A DNA stretch of 64,000 nt, from assembly GCF_005222845.1 (NCBI RefSeq), contig NZ_STFZ01000007.1, positions 1 to 64,000 on the forward strand, written 5' to 3'. Both the position numbers and the translations under genes were made by a program. The DNA comes from Rhizobium sp. FY34. Lineage in GTDB: Bacteria > Pseudomonadota > Alphaproteobacteria > Rhizobiales > Rhizobiaceae. The notes under the pieces were generated by a model. It was not told where the DNA came from. It worked only from the letters and a program-made list of their open reading frames with translations, and did no database searches. This document shows, in pieces, positions 55,196 to 64,000 of the stretch (position 1 is its first letter; each line of letters begins with the position of its first letter).

Positions 55196-57916
55196 TCAGG
55201 CTTCCTGCTTCTTGAGAAAAAGCGCCGTCGTGAAAAGGAAAACGGGCCCAAAGATTGCCATCACCAGCAGTTGCGGCACCATACTGGACAAACTCAATCC
55301 CTTGGTGAATGCGCCGACGCTCATCTGCATGTAGTAAGTGGTCGGCCAGATCGAGCCCATCAGCCGGGCACTGCCTTCCAGCGTGGAGACCGGTTGCAAC
55401 ATGCCGGAGAACTGGATGGTGGGCAAAAGTGCAAGGACGGCAGCCACGAACACGGCCGAGACCTGGTTCGTGGTGAAGGTGGAGACCAGGAGGCCAAAGC
55501 CCAGTGCGGCGATGCTGTAGAGGAGTGCGCCGATGGTCAGCGCAAGCCCGCTTCCTTTCAAGGGCACGTCAAAGACGAAGATCACCGTTGCCGTCATGAC
55601 CGCGAAATTAATCAGTCCGATCGCGATATACGGCAATTGCTTGCCCACCAGGAATTCCAGCCGGCGCGTTGGCGTCACGTAGAAATTTGTGATCGTGCCG
55701 ATTTCCTTTTCGCGCGTGACGCTGACCGCCATCAGGATGGCGAGAAACAGCATCAGCAAGATGGCCGGAACGGAGGGTCCCATCGCATAGATGCTTTCGC
55801 TGGTCGGATTGTAGCGATGCCGATTCAACATGGAGAAGTTACCCAGCGCATCTGCCGATGAAAGACCGCTTGCCCAGGTGCTGTGCGCCTGTTCGACATA
55901 GCTTTCGATCGTTGCCGAACGCAGCGTATTGGCACCGTCGATCCAGGCCGAGACCTGCCAGGAGCCGTTCGTCTTCACGTCACGCCCGAAGCCTTCCGGA
56001 ATTTCCAGCGCAAGCGTGATATCGGCGGCTTTGAGGCGCGCATCCATCTCCTGCGCTGAGTGGATCGGTGACTTCTCGATGAAGTAGCGCGATCCCTGGA
56101 AGTTGCTGAGATAATCCCGGCTGTCGGCGGTCTGGTCCCGGTCATAGACGGCAAAGGAAAGATCGGTCACGTCGCTTGATGTGCCGTAGCTGAAGATCAG
56201 AAGCAGGATCAGCGATCCGAAAAAGGCAAAGGCAACCCGCACCGGATCACGTGCCAGCGCCAGGGTCTCGCAATTGCTCCAGGCAAGAATGCGCCGCCAG
56301 CTGTCACGCACCGGATTGCGGCCGGGTGGCTTTGTGCTCAAAATCTCCGGCGCCGTTTGCGCTTCAGGCTCGGTTTTTGTTCCTGTCGCCTTTTCGATGA
56401 AAGAAACGAAGGCCTTTTCCAATTCCTCTTCGCCGCTTGCTGCCAACACGTTCTGCGGCGTATCGCAGATCAGCACATGGCCGGCATGCATCAACGAAAT
56501 GCGGTCGCAGCGCATTGCCTCGTTCATGAAATGGGTGGATACGAAAATCGTCACCTTCTGTTGGCGCGACAGGTCCGCGAGGATCCGCCAGAAGGCGTCG
56601 CGTGCCTGCGGATCGACACCGGAGGTCGGCTCGTCGAGGATCAGCAATTGTGGATCGTGCACCACGGCGACCGCTAGCGAGAGACGTTGGCGCAGTCCAA
56701 GCGGCAGGTCTCCCGCCTCTTGGTCGGCATGGTCTGCAAGATCGAACTGGGCTATCAGCGCTTGCGCACGCTCGTCGGGCGTCGGCAGATGGTAAAGGCG
56801 CGCGTGAAGCACAAGGTTCTGGCGCACCGTCAGTTCGCTGTAGAGCGAAAAGGCCTGCGACATGAAGCCTACCCGCCGCCGCGTCGAGAGATCATTGGCA
56901 TCCACCGGATGGCCGTAGATCTCCGCCACGCCGTCGCTTGGGGCCAGAAGGCCGGTCAGCATGCGCATGGTGGTTGTCTTGCCGCATCCGTTCGAGCCAA
57001 GGAAGCCGAAGATCTCGCCTTTGGCAATGTCGAAGCTGACATCGCTGACGGCGGTGAAATCACCAAAGCGGCAGGTAAGGTTGCGAGCGCGGATGATCGG
57101 CTCACCAAGCTCGTCCTTGAAGGCGGGGATCACGAGCTTTTCGGCGCTCGGCGCTCCGTCACCGGCCTGCAGTGCGACAAACACCTCTTCGAGGTCGGTT
57201 CTGCCGGTCTTAGCCCGCAATTCGCCAAGCGTGCCAGAGGCGAGGATGCGTCCGTCATCGACGGCGGCAATCCAGTCGCATTGCTCCGCCTCGTCCATGT
57301 AGGCGGTCGAGAAAATCACGCTCATTTCGGGACGTTCCCCGCGCAACTCCTCAATCAGCGTCCAGAACTGGCGCCGTGACAGAGGATCGACGCCGGTGGT
57401 GGGCTCATCGAGGATCAGCAGGTCGGGATCATGGATGAGCGCGCAGCAAAGGCCGAGCTTCTGCTTCATGCCGCCGGACAGTTTTCCGGCCGGTCGATCG
57501 AGGAACGGCGAAAGGCCGGTGGCACCGGCAAGCCGCGTGATACGGGCGTCCCGCTCGCGATAATCCTGGCCGAACAGCTTGCCGAAGAAATGCAGGTTGT
57601 CGCGAACACTGATTTCCTGGTACAGGTTCTTGCCGAGACCCTGCGGCATATAGGCAATGCGGCGGCACACACGGTTGCGGTGCCGGCTGCTGCGCATGTC
57701 GCCGCCCAGTACCTCGATCTCTCCCACCTGTGCCTTGCGAACCCCGGAGATCAGACCGAGAAGCGTCGATTTGCCCGCGCCGTCCGGCCCGATGAAACTG
57801 ACCATCCGGCCGGACGGTACATTCAGGTCGATCTTGGAGATCGCGTCGACATCACCATAGCGGTGGGTGACGGCCGAAAGGCGGACGACCGTCTCAGGTT
57901 CGGCCGCCATGCTCAT
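55196..57916 (-). CDS. RbbA-like ABC protein: two ATPase domains fused to an ABC-2 permease
   Basis: The 906-residue protein holds two ATP-binding domains and a permease. ATPase 1 has GPDGAGKST, LSGGMKQKLGL and LLILDEPTTGVDP. ATPase 2 has GSNGCGKTT, LPLGLRQRLSLAVAV (the degenerate signature usual in this family) and LLILDEPTSGVDP. Residues from about 540 on form an ABC-2 permease with a large extracytoplasmic loop and five C-terminal helices (AVSVTREKEIGTITNFYVTPT). The layout is that of E. coli RbbA/YhiH, once described as ribosome-associated. The ATG at 57916 overlaps the HlyD TGA. With HlyD and YhhJ partners it is probably an exporter. Confidence 0.9.
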   Translation of the reverse strand: MSMAAEPETVVRLSAVTHRYGDVDAISKIDLNVPSGRMVSFIGPDGAGKSTLLGLISGVRKAQVGEIEVLGGDMRSSRHRNRVCRRIAYMPQGLGKNLYQEISVRDNLHFFGKLFGQDYRERDARITRLAGATGLSPFLDRPAGKLSGGMKQKLGLCCALIHDPDLLILDEPTTGVDPLSRRQFWTLIEELRGERPEMSVIFSTAYMDEAEQCDWIAAVDDGRILASGTLGELRAKTGRTDLEEVFVALQAGDGAPSAEKLVIPAFKDELGEPIIRARNLTCRFGDFTAVSDVSFDIAKGEIFGFLGSNGCGKTTTMRMLTGLLAPSDGVAEIYGHPVDANDLSTRRRVGFMSQAFSLYSELTVRQNLVLHARLYHLPTPDERAQALIAQFDLADHADQEAGDLPLGLRQRLSLAVAVVHDPQLLILDEPTSGVDPQARDAFWRILADLSRQQKVTIFVSTHFMNEAMRCDRISLMHAGHVLICDTPQNVLAASGEEELEKAFVSFIEKATGTKTEPEAQTAPEILSTKPPGRNPVRDSWRRILAWSNCETLALARDPVRVAFAFFGSLILLLIFSYGTSSDVTDLSFAVYDRDQTADSRDYLSNFQGSRYFIEKSPIHSAQEMDARLKAADITLALEIPEGFGRDVKTNGSWQVSAWIDGANTLRSATIESYVEQAHSTWASGLSSADALGNFSMLNRHRYNPTSESIYAMGPSVPAILLMLFLAILMAVSVTREKEIGTITNFYVTPTRRLEFLVGKQLPYIAIGLINFAVMTATVIFVFDVPLKGSGLALTIGALLYSIAALGFGLLVSTFTTNQVSAVFVAAVLALLPTIQFSGMLQPVSTLEGSARLMGSIWPTTYYMQMSVGAFTKGLSLSSMVPQLLVMAIFGPVFLFTTALFLKKQEA

Positions 57917-58920
57917 TCCTCCACATCGAGCGGATCGCCCGCAATGCGCTTTTGCAGAAATTCCGGCCAGGTGGGCTTTTCGGAGCCGATCCACACATAG
58001 CCGACGCCGCGCGCGCCCGTCTTGACGATATCGATATGTCGCTCGATGAGGCTCTGTGATGTACGAAGCCTGACGCGGAACATCAACTTGTCACGCTCGC
58101 TGCGGGTTTCCACCTGTTTCGGGGTAAACTGCGCATCCGGCGAGACGAAGCTGACGCGCGCCGGCACCGCTATATCCGTGCCGTCCGGTGCAATACGGGC
58201 CGGAGAGCCGACCGCCAGCCGGATCGCCTGCTCGGACGGTACGAACATTTCGAAATAAACCTGCTCCAGATCCACGATGGTCAGAACCTTGCCGCCGCTG
58301 GCAACTACTTCGCCCGGATTGGCAAGCCGGTAAAGCACGCGGCCACGCACGGGAGACGACAGCGTATTGTCGGCAATCTGTGTATCGGCGAGCGCCACAA
58401 GGGCCTGTGCCGCCTCGACCGAACGCTCTGCGGCGGCCACATGCTGGCGGGCGGCCGCCAGAACGGCTTTCGAGGCGTCGCGGTTGGACAGGCTTTCGTT
58501 CAAGGCTTCCTGCGTCACCGCCCCTGTCGCGGCAAGTTTTGTCTTGCGTGCCACGTCGTCCTCGCGAAACCGCAGTTCGGCTGCTCTCTGGTCAACCGTT
58601 GCACCCGCCTCGATCTTGGAGGCTTCCGCATAGGCGACATCGGCGGCATATTTGGCGCGCTGGGCCTGCAGTTCTGCCGTATCGATCTGCGCCAGAACCT
58701 GGCCGGGCTCGACCTTGTCACCCTCGCGCACGGTGACATTCACCAGCCGGCCGGCACTTTTGGTGGCAATATCCACCTGATCCGATTCCACCCGGCCATT
58801 GCCGCCATAGAGTTCGGGCGGCATCAGGTTTTGTTGCGCTTTCCAGTAGCTCCAGCCGCCATAACCTGCCGCCGCAACCAGGCAGGCAATGACCAGAATT
58901 GGAGTGATCGGCTTGCTCAT
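57913..58920 (-). CDS. HlyD-family membrane fusion protein (YhiI-like)
   Basis: This 335-residue adaptor has an N-terminal membrane anchor (ITPILVIACLVAAAGYGGWSYW), a biotinyl-lipoyl-like half (GNGRVESDQVDIATKSAGRLVNVTVREGDKVEPGQVLAQIDT), a coiled-coil hairpin (about 75-180) and the second half (DNTLSSPVRGRVLYRLANPGEVVASGGKVLTIVDLEQVY). I chose the ATG 58920, which has GGAGG five bases before it. It should link the ABC pump to the cell exterior. It is the first gene of the three-gene efflux operon and lies about 95 bases downstream of an FNR/FixK-like box. Confidence 0.9.
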   Translation of the reverse strand: MSKPITPILVIACLVAAAGYGGWSYWKAQQNLMPPELYGGNGRVESDQVDIATKSAGRLVNVTVREGDKVEPGQVLAQIDTAELQAQRAKYAADVAYAEASKIEAGATVDQRAAELRFREDDVARKTKLAATGAVTQEALNESLSNRDASKAVLAAARQHVAAAERSVEAAQALVALADTQIADNTLSSPVRGRVLYRLANPGEVVASGGKVLTIVDLEQVYFEMFVPSEQAIRLAVGSPARIAPDGTDIAVPARVSFVSPDAQFTPKQVETRSERDKLMFRVRLRTSQSLIERHIDIVKTGARGVGYVWIGSEKPTWPEFLQKRIAGDPLDVEE

Positions 58921-59015
58921 CGGAGCCTCCATGTTACGAGCCCCTCGGGGCATGGCCGGCCGCGGCATGTTCCGTGGTCGATGGCCAGACCCTAGCCGCC
59001 GATACCCGATCAACC

Positions 59016-59029
59016 TTGACGTAGATCAA
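59016..59029 (-). promoter_or_regulatory. FNR/FixK-like box before the HlyD efflux operon
   Basis: TTGACGTAGATCAA reads TTGATCTACGTCAA on the minus strand, one base off the TTGAT-N4-ATCAA consensus. It is centred about 102 bases before the HlyD start. The rest of 58921-59344 shows no gene and holds the promoters of the efflux operon and of ugd. Confidence 0.65.
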
Positions 59030-59344
59030 GAAACGACAGGTCCTCGGTATTTTCCCGGAGCGAGCGCTATGTCCCTCAATTTGCTTTCTATGAAGCCCTG
59101 CCTGAGCAAGTGACAGGGTTGCAGAGGTTGAGATTGGCAGGTTGTTTCGGGCGCAATTGTCGTCTTTTGCGTCAGCGCTGTTGCGACCAGCAGTCAGGGC
59201 CAAAATGTCAGCAACATTCGCATCGCTGGGGTGGCTGAAGTGCAGATCATATTTGAATATTTGTGCGCTGCCGTATAAGCCTACATTTCTAGCCAATCTT
59301 TAGCCCGGATATACTGTCTGCCGGGGGTTCAGCGAGAGAGATAA

Positions 59345-60646
59345 ATGCGTATCACGATGATCGGTGCCGGCTATGTGGGTCTGGTGTCGGGTGTGTGTTT
59401 TGCCGATTTCGGCCATCACGTCACCTGCGTTGATAATGTCGAGGAAAAGGTGGAGGCGCTACGCTCCGGGGTGATCCCGATCTATGAGCCAGGCCTCGAC
59501 GAGTTGGTGAAGTCGAATGTCAAGGGCGGTCGCCTGACTTTCACCACGGACCTCAAGAGCGCAGTCGCAGATACCGACGTCGTGTTTATCGCGGTCGGCA
59601 CACCCTCGCGTCGTGGCGACGGCCATGCGGACCTCTCCTATGTGTATGCCGCAGCCCGTGAGATCGCCCATGCCATGACAGGTTTCACAGTGGTGGTGAC
59701 GAAATCCACCGTGCCTGTCGGCACCGGTGACGAGGTGGAGCGGATCATTCGCAGTGAGCGTCCGGATGCGGATTTCGCCGTCGTCTCCAATCCGGAATTC
59801 CTGCGCGAAGGTGCGGCGATCTCGGATTTCAAGCGACCCGACCGAATTGTCATCGGCTCTGAAGATGAGCGCGCCAGCGAGGTTATGCGCGAGGTTTACC
59901 GGCCGCTCTACCTTAATTCCGCGCCACTGTTCTTCTGCGATCGCCGAACGTCGGAACTGATCAAATATGCCGGCAACGCCTTCCTCGCGATGAAGATCAC
60001 CTTCATCAACGAAATGGCAGATCTGTGCGAAAAAGTCGGCGCCGACGTGCAGAAGGTCGCCAAGGGCATTGGGCTGGACAAGCGCATCGGCGACAAGTTC
60101 CTGCATGCAGGCCCAGGCTATGGCGGGTCGTGCTTCCCGAAGGATACGATGGCTCTGGTCAAGACCGCCCAGGACCATGACAGCCCGGTTCGCCTGATCG
60201 AGGCGACGGTGGCGGTCAATGATACCCGCAAGCGCGCCATGGCCCGCAAGGTCGTGGCGGCCTGCGGCGGTTCGGTACGCGACAAGAAAATCGCCGTTCT
60301 CGGCCTCACCTTCAAGCCGAACACCGATGATATGCGCGATGCACCGTCGCTCTCCATCATCCAGGCATTGCAGGACAATGGCGCCATCGTTCACGCCTAC
60401 GATCCCGAAGGCATGGAAACCGCACGCGGTATGCTGCCGGGTGTGGAATTCGGCGCCAACCCTTACGCTATTGCCGAAGGCGCCGATGCCCTGGTGCTGG
60501 TGACCGAATGGGACGAATTCCGGGCGCTGGATTTCCGTCGCCTGAAGTTGCTGATGGCGCAATCGGCCATTGTCGATCTGCGCAATGTCTATCCGGCCGA
60601 AGAAGTCACCCGTTACGGCTTCCAGTATTACAGCGTCGGGCGATAA
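59345..60646 (+). CDS. ugd: UDP-glucose 6-dehydrogenase
   Basis: This 433-residue enzyme oxidises UDP-glucose to UDP-glucuronate with two NAD+. It has the NAD loop ITMIGAGYVGLVSGVCFADFG, GTPSRRGDGHADLSY, TKSTVPVGTGDEV, NPEFLREGAAISDF, KYAGNAFLAMKITFINE and the active-site GPGYGGSCFPKDT with the catalytic Cys, then LGLTFKPNTDDMRDAPSL. A GAGAGA ribosome site precedes the ATG. The homologue in S. meliloti is rkpK. UDP-glucuronate is a common precursor for capsule and EPS, so it may feed the island although it is 18 kb away. Confidence 0.96.
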   Translation: MRITMIGAGYVGLVSGVCFADFGHHVTCVDNVEEKVEALRSGVIPIYEPGLDELVKSNVKGGRLTFTTDLKSAVADTDVVFIAVGTPSRRGDGHADLSYVYAAAREIAHAMTGFTVVVTKSTVPVGTGDEVERIIRSERPDADFAVVSNPEFLREGAAISDFKRPDRIVIGSEDERASEVMREVYRPLYLNSAPLFFCDRRTSELIKYAGNAFLAMKITFINEMADLCEKVGADVQKVAKGIGLDKRIGDKFLHAGPGYGGSCFPKDTMALVKTAQDHDSPVRLIEATVAVNDTRKRAMARKVVAACGGSVRDKKIAVLGLTFKPNTDDMRDAPSLSIIQALQDNGAIVHAYDPEGMETARGMLPGVEFGANPYAIAEGADALVLVTEWDEFRALDFRRLKLLMAQSAIVDLRNVYPAEEVTRYGFQYYSVGR

Positions 60647-60655
60647 ACCGTCTCT

Positions 60656-60687
60656 GCAAGCCCTTTGCCTTTGCGCACAGGGCTTGC
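60656..60687 (+). terminator. Hairpin after ugd
   Basis: GCAAGCCCT and AGGGCTTGC form a 9-bp stem with a 14-base loop 10 bases after the ugd stop. A short pyrimidine run (CTTCCCGTCC) follows. It is a probable, not perfect, terminator. The bases from here to the tRNA show no other feature. Confidence 0.5.
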
Positions 60688-60846
60688 CTTCCCGTCCTGT
60701 GCTGGCGATCGGATAGATGCACAGGCCAGCGATGGTCCCGCATTCCTTGGCGAGAGACGTGCTGGGTGCGGACATGCCGCATCAAAAAAATGTCAAATAA
60801 TGCTTGTGAAAACAAAAGTGGTCGTCTATATCGGCGCCACTGGTCA

Positions 60847-60923
60847 CGGAGTGTAGCGCAGTCTGGTAGCGCACCACGTTCGGGACGTGGGGGTCGAGTG
60901 TTCGAATCACTCCACTCCGACCA
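60847..60923 (+). tRNA. tRNA-Pro (anticodon CGG)
   Basis: The 77-base gene folds into a standard cloverleaf. The acceptor stem is CGGAGTG/CACTCCG with discriminator A and encoded CCA. The D-arm region is AGCGCAGTCTGGTAGCGC. The anticodon stem-loop is CCACG-TTCGGGA-CGTGG, giving anticodon CGG. The T-arm is GTTCGAATC. It reads CCG proline codons. No att-like duplication of its 3' end was seen in the window. Confidence 0.97.
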
Positions 60924-60962
60924 GTTTAAAACTCCCGAATTTTTCTTGAACGCCGAAAACAG

Positions 60963-62528
60963 CTAGGCCTGTGCCGAGACGGCAATAGTATTCCTCAGTG
61001 AAGTCTCGCTCTCTTGTTCCAGCAGGCGCCTGACTTCGTCAGCCGGCAAGGCACGGCCAAACAGATAGCCCTGGCCATAGGTGCAGCCCATTCCGGCCAG
61101 CGACGCCAGTTGGTCACTTGTCTCGATGCCTTCGGCGGTCGTCGGGACATCGAGGCCTATCCCGAGGCCGACTATGGCCTTGACGATCTTTTCCTGTCTT
61201 TCCTGGTCCTTGAAAGAGGCGACGAAGCTGCGGTCGATCTTGATCTTGTCGAAGCTGAAATTGGAGAGCTGGGCAAGGCTCGAATAGCCGGTGCCGAAAT
61301 CGTCCAGTGCCACGGAGATACCGGCCGTACGCAACTCGCTCAAAATGGTGGCTGCTGTCTGGATGTCGTTGATCAGTGCCGTTTCAGTGATCTCGATTTC
61401 CAAGCGACGCGGATCAAATCCGGTCTCCATGAGAATGCGCAGGATGCGCAGGCCCAGAAGCTTGTCCTGCAACTGCACCGGCGAGATGTTGAAGGATAGC
61501 GTAATATCCTTCGGCCAGTGTCCAGCCTCCTCGCAGGCCTGTCGCAGCAGGCGGTCGGTAAGCTCCATGATCAGGCCACTTTCTTCGGCCAGCGGAATGA
61601 ATTCCAAGGGCAGGATTGCCGTGCCGTCTTCCAGGTACCAGCGCGCCAGCGCCTCGAAGCCGCAGACCTTGCCGCTGTGAAGGTCGATGATCGGCTGGTA
61701 AAATGGCTTGATACCGTCATAGGCGATTGCGTGGCGCAGGTTGCGTTCGGCGAGGCCCCGCGCCCGCAGCCGTTCCGCCATCTCCTTGTCGAAAGCGCGC
61801 AGCACGCCGCGTCCCGCAGCCTTTGCCGCATACATGGCCGCATCCGCATCGCGAAGACAATCGACAGCCTTGCCGCCATTATCCGGCCATGTGGCAAGGC
61901 CGATGCTGGCACCGATATCGAGTGAGACACCCTGATAGGGGACTGGCTGATTCAGCGATTGCAGGAGCGCCCGCGCAACCGGTGCTGCCATTGATGGCGT
62001 ATCGACGATGACCAGGAATTCATCGCCGCCGAGGCGAAAGATGTTGGTATCGGGAACCTGCTCGCGCAGCCGTTCGGCCACCACCTGGAGCACCAGATCG
62101 CCGGCATGATGGCCATTCAGGTCGTTGATGCGCTTGAAGCCGTCGAGGTCTATGACCAGCAGCGAGAAACTGCGCTTGGCGCTTGCCTTGCGGTCATAGG
62201 CTGCAAGTGTCCTGTCCAGGCTGTGTCGGTTCTTCAAGCCGGTCAGCTGATCGTGCAGGGCCATCCAGTCCACCTGCCTTTCGGCCATCTGGCGGTGGCG
62301 GCGCTCGGTTCTCAGATCCCAGATCCGCAATATGCCATAGACGATGCTGAGGATGCCGATGATGACAATGGCAAGCAGGATCTCGTCCAACTCGTAGGCC
62401 TCGTGCGTATCCGCAAACCGGATGACCGCCTCAAACGCATCATACTTCTGCGCGAAGGCGAAGAAGAGGATACCGATCAGTGCAAGGCCTAAGCCCTGCC
62501 AAGTTGCCTTGCTTGCAGACAGTCGCAT
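60963..62528 (-). CDS. GGDEF-EAL cyclic-di-GMP turnover protein
   Basis: This protein of about 521 residues has two N-terminal membrane helices (GLGLALIGILFFAFAQ and ILLAIVIIGILSIVYGILRI), then a GGDEF domain (DLDGFKRINDLNGHHAGDLVL, RLGGDEF with an intact active site) and an EAL domain (GFEALARW, EITETALI, ALDDFGTGYSSLAQL, FDKIKIDRSFV, TYGQGYLFGRALP). Both signatures look intact, so it could make and break c-di-GMP. The start is uncertain: Met codons at 62528, 62555 and 62576 are possible; I used the one just before the first helix. In rhizobia c-di-GMP often controls polysaccharide output, but no link to the island is shown. Confidence 0.9.
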   Translation of the reverse strand: MRLSASKATWQGLGLALIGILFFAFAQKYDAFEAVIRFADTHEAYELDEILLAIVIIGILSIVYGILRIWDLRTERRHRQMAERQVDWMALHDQLTGLKNRHSLDRTLAAYDRKASAKRSFSLLVIDLDGFKRINDLNGHHAGDLVLQVVAERLREQVPDTNIFRLGGDEFLVIVDTPSMAAPVARALLQSLNQPVPYQGVSLDIGASIGLATWPDNGGKAVDCLRDADAAMYAAKAAGRGVLRAFDKEMAERLRARGLAERNLRHAIAYDGIKPFYQPIIDLHSGKVCGFEALARWYLEDGTAILPLEFIPLAEESGLIMELTDRLLRQACEEAGHWPKDITLSFNISPVQLQDKLLGLRILRILMETGFDPRRLEIEITETALINDIQTAATILSELRTAGISVALDDFGTGYSSLAQLSNFSFDKIKIDRSFVASFKDQERQEKIVKAIVGLGIGLDVPTTAEGIETSDQLASLAGMGCTYGQGYLFGRALPADEVRRLLEQESETSLRNTIAVSAQA

Positions 62529-62669
62529 GATAATCGCCGTTCTGGCTGCCGTCATGGCAAGGTGCGGGGCCGGCATGCCCGTCAAGGCTGGAGGATGGAG
62601 CGAACATCTTAAAGAGTTGCTAAATCAACTTTAACGTGTTTTTTGTCGGGGCACCCCTCGCGCTTCCCA

Positions 62670-62683
62670 TTGATTCAGATCAA
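62670..62683 (+). promoter_or_regulatory. FixK/FNR box before ccoN
   Basis: TTGATTCAGATCAA is a perfect TTGAT-N4-ATCAA anaerobox, centred about 105 bases before the ccoN ATG. This is the usual low-oxygen control of cbb3 oxidase operons in rhizobia. Confidence 0.92.
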
Positions 62684-62781
62684 GGCTCGCCTTGCCGGGC
62701 CGTGGGATGGCTACGAACGGAGGGGTTTGTCGGCCATGTCGATCCTGACCCCGTGACTGTTCGCCTTGGGGGATGTTCCGA

Positions 62782-64000
62782 TGAACAATACCGTACCGAT
62801 CGTGGCACTCACCATAGGGGCGTTCCTGGCGCTTCTTGGTGCAGGTTTTGCCCACGACGATCTCTTCTCAGCCCATATGTGGGTTCTATTCTTTACTTTG
62901 CTTGCCAGCACGATCGTCCTGCTGCGTCGCGTTCAGTTCGCGCCGGCCGCCAGATCCGTGCGCCCGTCCGATCCTGACGCCTATTTCGATGAAGTGATCA
63001 AATACGGCACGATTGCCACCGTGTTTTGGGGCGTGGTGGGCTTTCTGGTCGGTGTTGTCGTGGCTCTCCAGCTGGCTTTTCCGGACCTTAACTTCGGTCC
63101 CTGGTTCAATTTCGGGCGCATGCGTCCGCTGCACACGTCTGCGGTGATTTTCGCCTTCGGCGGCAATGCCCTAATCTGTACGTCGCTCTATGTCGTGCAG
63201 CGCACCTCGCGCGCGCGGCTGTTCGGCGGCGAAGGTCTCGGCTGGTTCGTCTTCTGGGGCTATCAGCTGTTCATCGTCATGGCGGCGACCGGTTACCTGC
63301 TCGGCATTACACAAGGCAAGGAATATGCAGAACCGGAATGGTACGTGGATATCTGGCTGACTGTGGTCTGGGTCGCCTATCTCGTTGTCTTCCTCGGCAC
63401 GATCCTGAAGCGTAAGGAGCCGCATATCTATGTGGCCAACTGGTTCTATCTCGCCTTCATCGTGACGATTGCCATGCTGCATGTCGTCAACAATCTGGCA
63501 ATCCCTGTCTCCTTCCTTGGCGTCAAGAGCTATTCGGCCTTTGCCGGTGTTCAGGATGCGCTGACGCAGTGGTGGTACGGCCACAACGCCGTCGGCTTCT
63601 TCCTAACGGCCGGCTTCCTGGGCATGATGTATTATTTCGTGCCCAAGCAGGCCGGGCGCCCGGTCTATTCCTATCGCCTGTCGATCATCCACTTCTGGGC
63701 GCTGATCTTCATGTATATCTGGGCCGGCCCTCACCACCTGCACTATACGGCTCTGCCGGATTGGGCGCAGACGCTGGGCATGGTCTTTTCCATCATGCTC
63801 TGGATGCCCTCCTGGGGTGGCATGATCAACGGCCTGATGACGCTGTCTGGTGCCTGGGACAAGATCCGCACCGATCCGATCATCCGTATGATGGTGATTG
63901 CCATCGCCTTCTACGGTATGTCCACCTTCGAAGGCCCGATGATGTCGGTTAAGGCTGTCAACTCGCTCAGCCACTATACGGAGTGGACAATCGGCCACGT
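62782..64000 (+). CDS. ccoN: cbb3-type cytochrome c oxidase subunit I (partial, runs off the right edge)
   Basis: The ATG at 62782 opens a frame of 406 codons without a stop to the window end. The product is a multi-helix heme-copper oxidase: [19 protein letters not shown] (with a conserved low-spin heme-region His), [32 protein letters not shown] (CuB/active-site His-Asn element), [14 protein letters not shown] (second CuB His pair) and the [24 protein letters not shown] end. This is CcoN/FixN, the catalytic subunit of the high-affinity oxidase for life at low oxygen. Full-length CcoN has about 540 residues, so about a quarter is missing. The perfect FixK/FNR box upstream fits fixNOQP control. 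Confidence 0.96.

Noticed and set aside
59459..60775. Long open frame (438 codons) antisense to ugd
   Set aside because: Shadow of the Ugd reading frame; no domain features.
60847..60923. tRNA-Pro as an integration site for the island
   Set aside because: The island lies 20 kb away, no integrase is seen, and no copy of the tRNA 3' end was found elsewhere in the window.
1..64000. CRISPR array, toxin-antitoxin, restriction or other defence system
   Set aside because: No regularly spaced short repeats, no Cas-like proteins and no recognisable defence or toxin genes were found; the only repeats are the three dispersed copies and local dyads.

Overview
The window looks like chromosome from a Rhizobiaceae-type alphaproteobacterium (Agrobacterium/Rhizobium/Sinorhizobium group). 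The clues are a dctA-dctBD locus with a sigma-54 promoter, a divergent putR/putA pair, a FixK/FNR box in front of a cbb3 oxidase gene, a type I synthase with RkpG- and RkpH-like partners, and high-GC codon use. All assignments come from reading motifs; no database search was run.

Bases 1-41,200 are one surface-glycoconjugate island. (i) A WcbI-domain gene lies divergent to a fatty-acyl-AMP ligase / acyl carrier protein / methyltransferase operon (2264-5434). (ii) A Kps-type ABC export operon follows (5694-9730), with two different KpsE-like proteins around one KpsM, then KpsT. (iii) A sulfotransferase gene and an IS256-type transposase remnant come next. (iv) A long minus-strand block runs from about 29.3 kb to 11.1 kb: glycosyltransferase, APS kinase, a 2433-residue reducing polyketide/fatty-acid synthase, an RkpG-like acyl-CoA:amino acid ligase, an RkpH-like dehydrogenase, an outer-membrane export lipoprotein, an unknown protein, an FkbM/sulfotransferase fusion, an FkbM methyltransferase and a stand-alone sulfotransferase. 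(v) A plus-strand block (29.4-34.7 kb) holds a glycosyltransferase, a CDP-alcohol phosphotransferase, a DUF6165 protein, a sugar-nucleotide epimerase/reductase and a cytochrome P450. (vi) A minus-strand TPR/glycosyltransferase operon (39.6-34.8 kb) and a C-methyltransferase-like gene close the island.

Read together, (i)-(vi) suggest a sulfated, methylated polysaccharide or glycolipid exported through a Kps-type channel. A dedicated long acyl chain would be made by FAAL/ACP and the synthase, modified by RkpG/RkpH and perhaps the P450, and possibly joined to the glycan by the CDP-alcohol transferase. APS kinase would supply PAPS to the sulfotransferases. No KpsC/KpsS-type Kdo transferases are visible here. 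Ugd (59,345), which makes UDP-glucuronate, lies outside the island but could feed it.

From about 41.8 kb the content is ordinary chromosome: FAH-family hydrolase, EamA transporter, putR/putA, a DUF922 protein, dctA and dctBD, an HlyD / RbbA-like ABC / ABC-2 permease efflux operon with an FNR/FixK-like box, ugd, tRNA-Pro(CGG), a GGDEF-EAL protein, and the start of ccoN running off the window. Three diverged copies of a 164-169 bp CTAG-ended palindromic repeat (9.8, 19.8 and 41.4 kb) lie in or at the edge of the island; one supplies the stop codon of the giant synthase.
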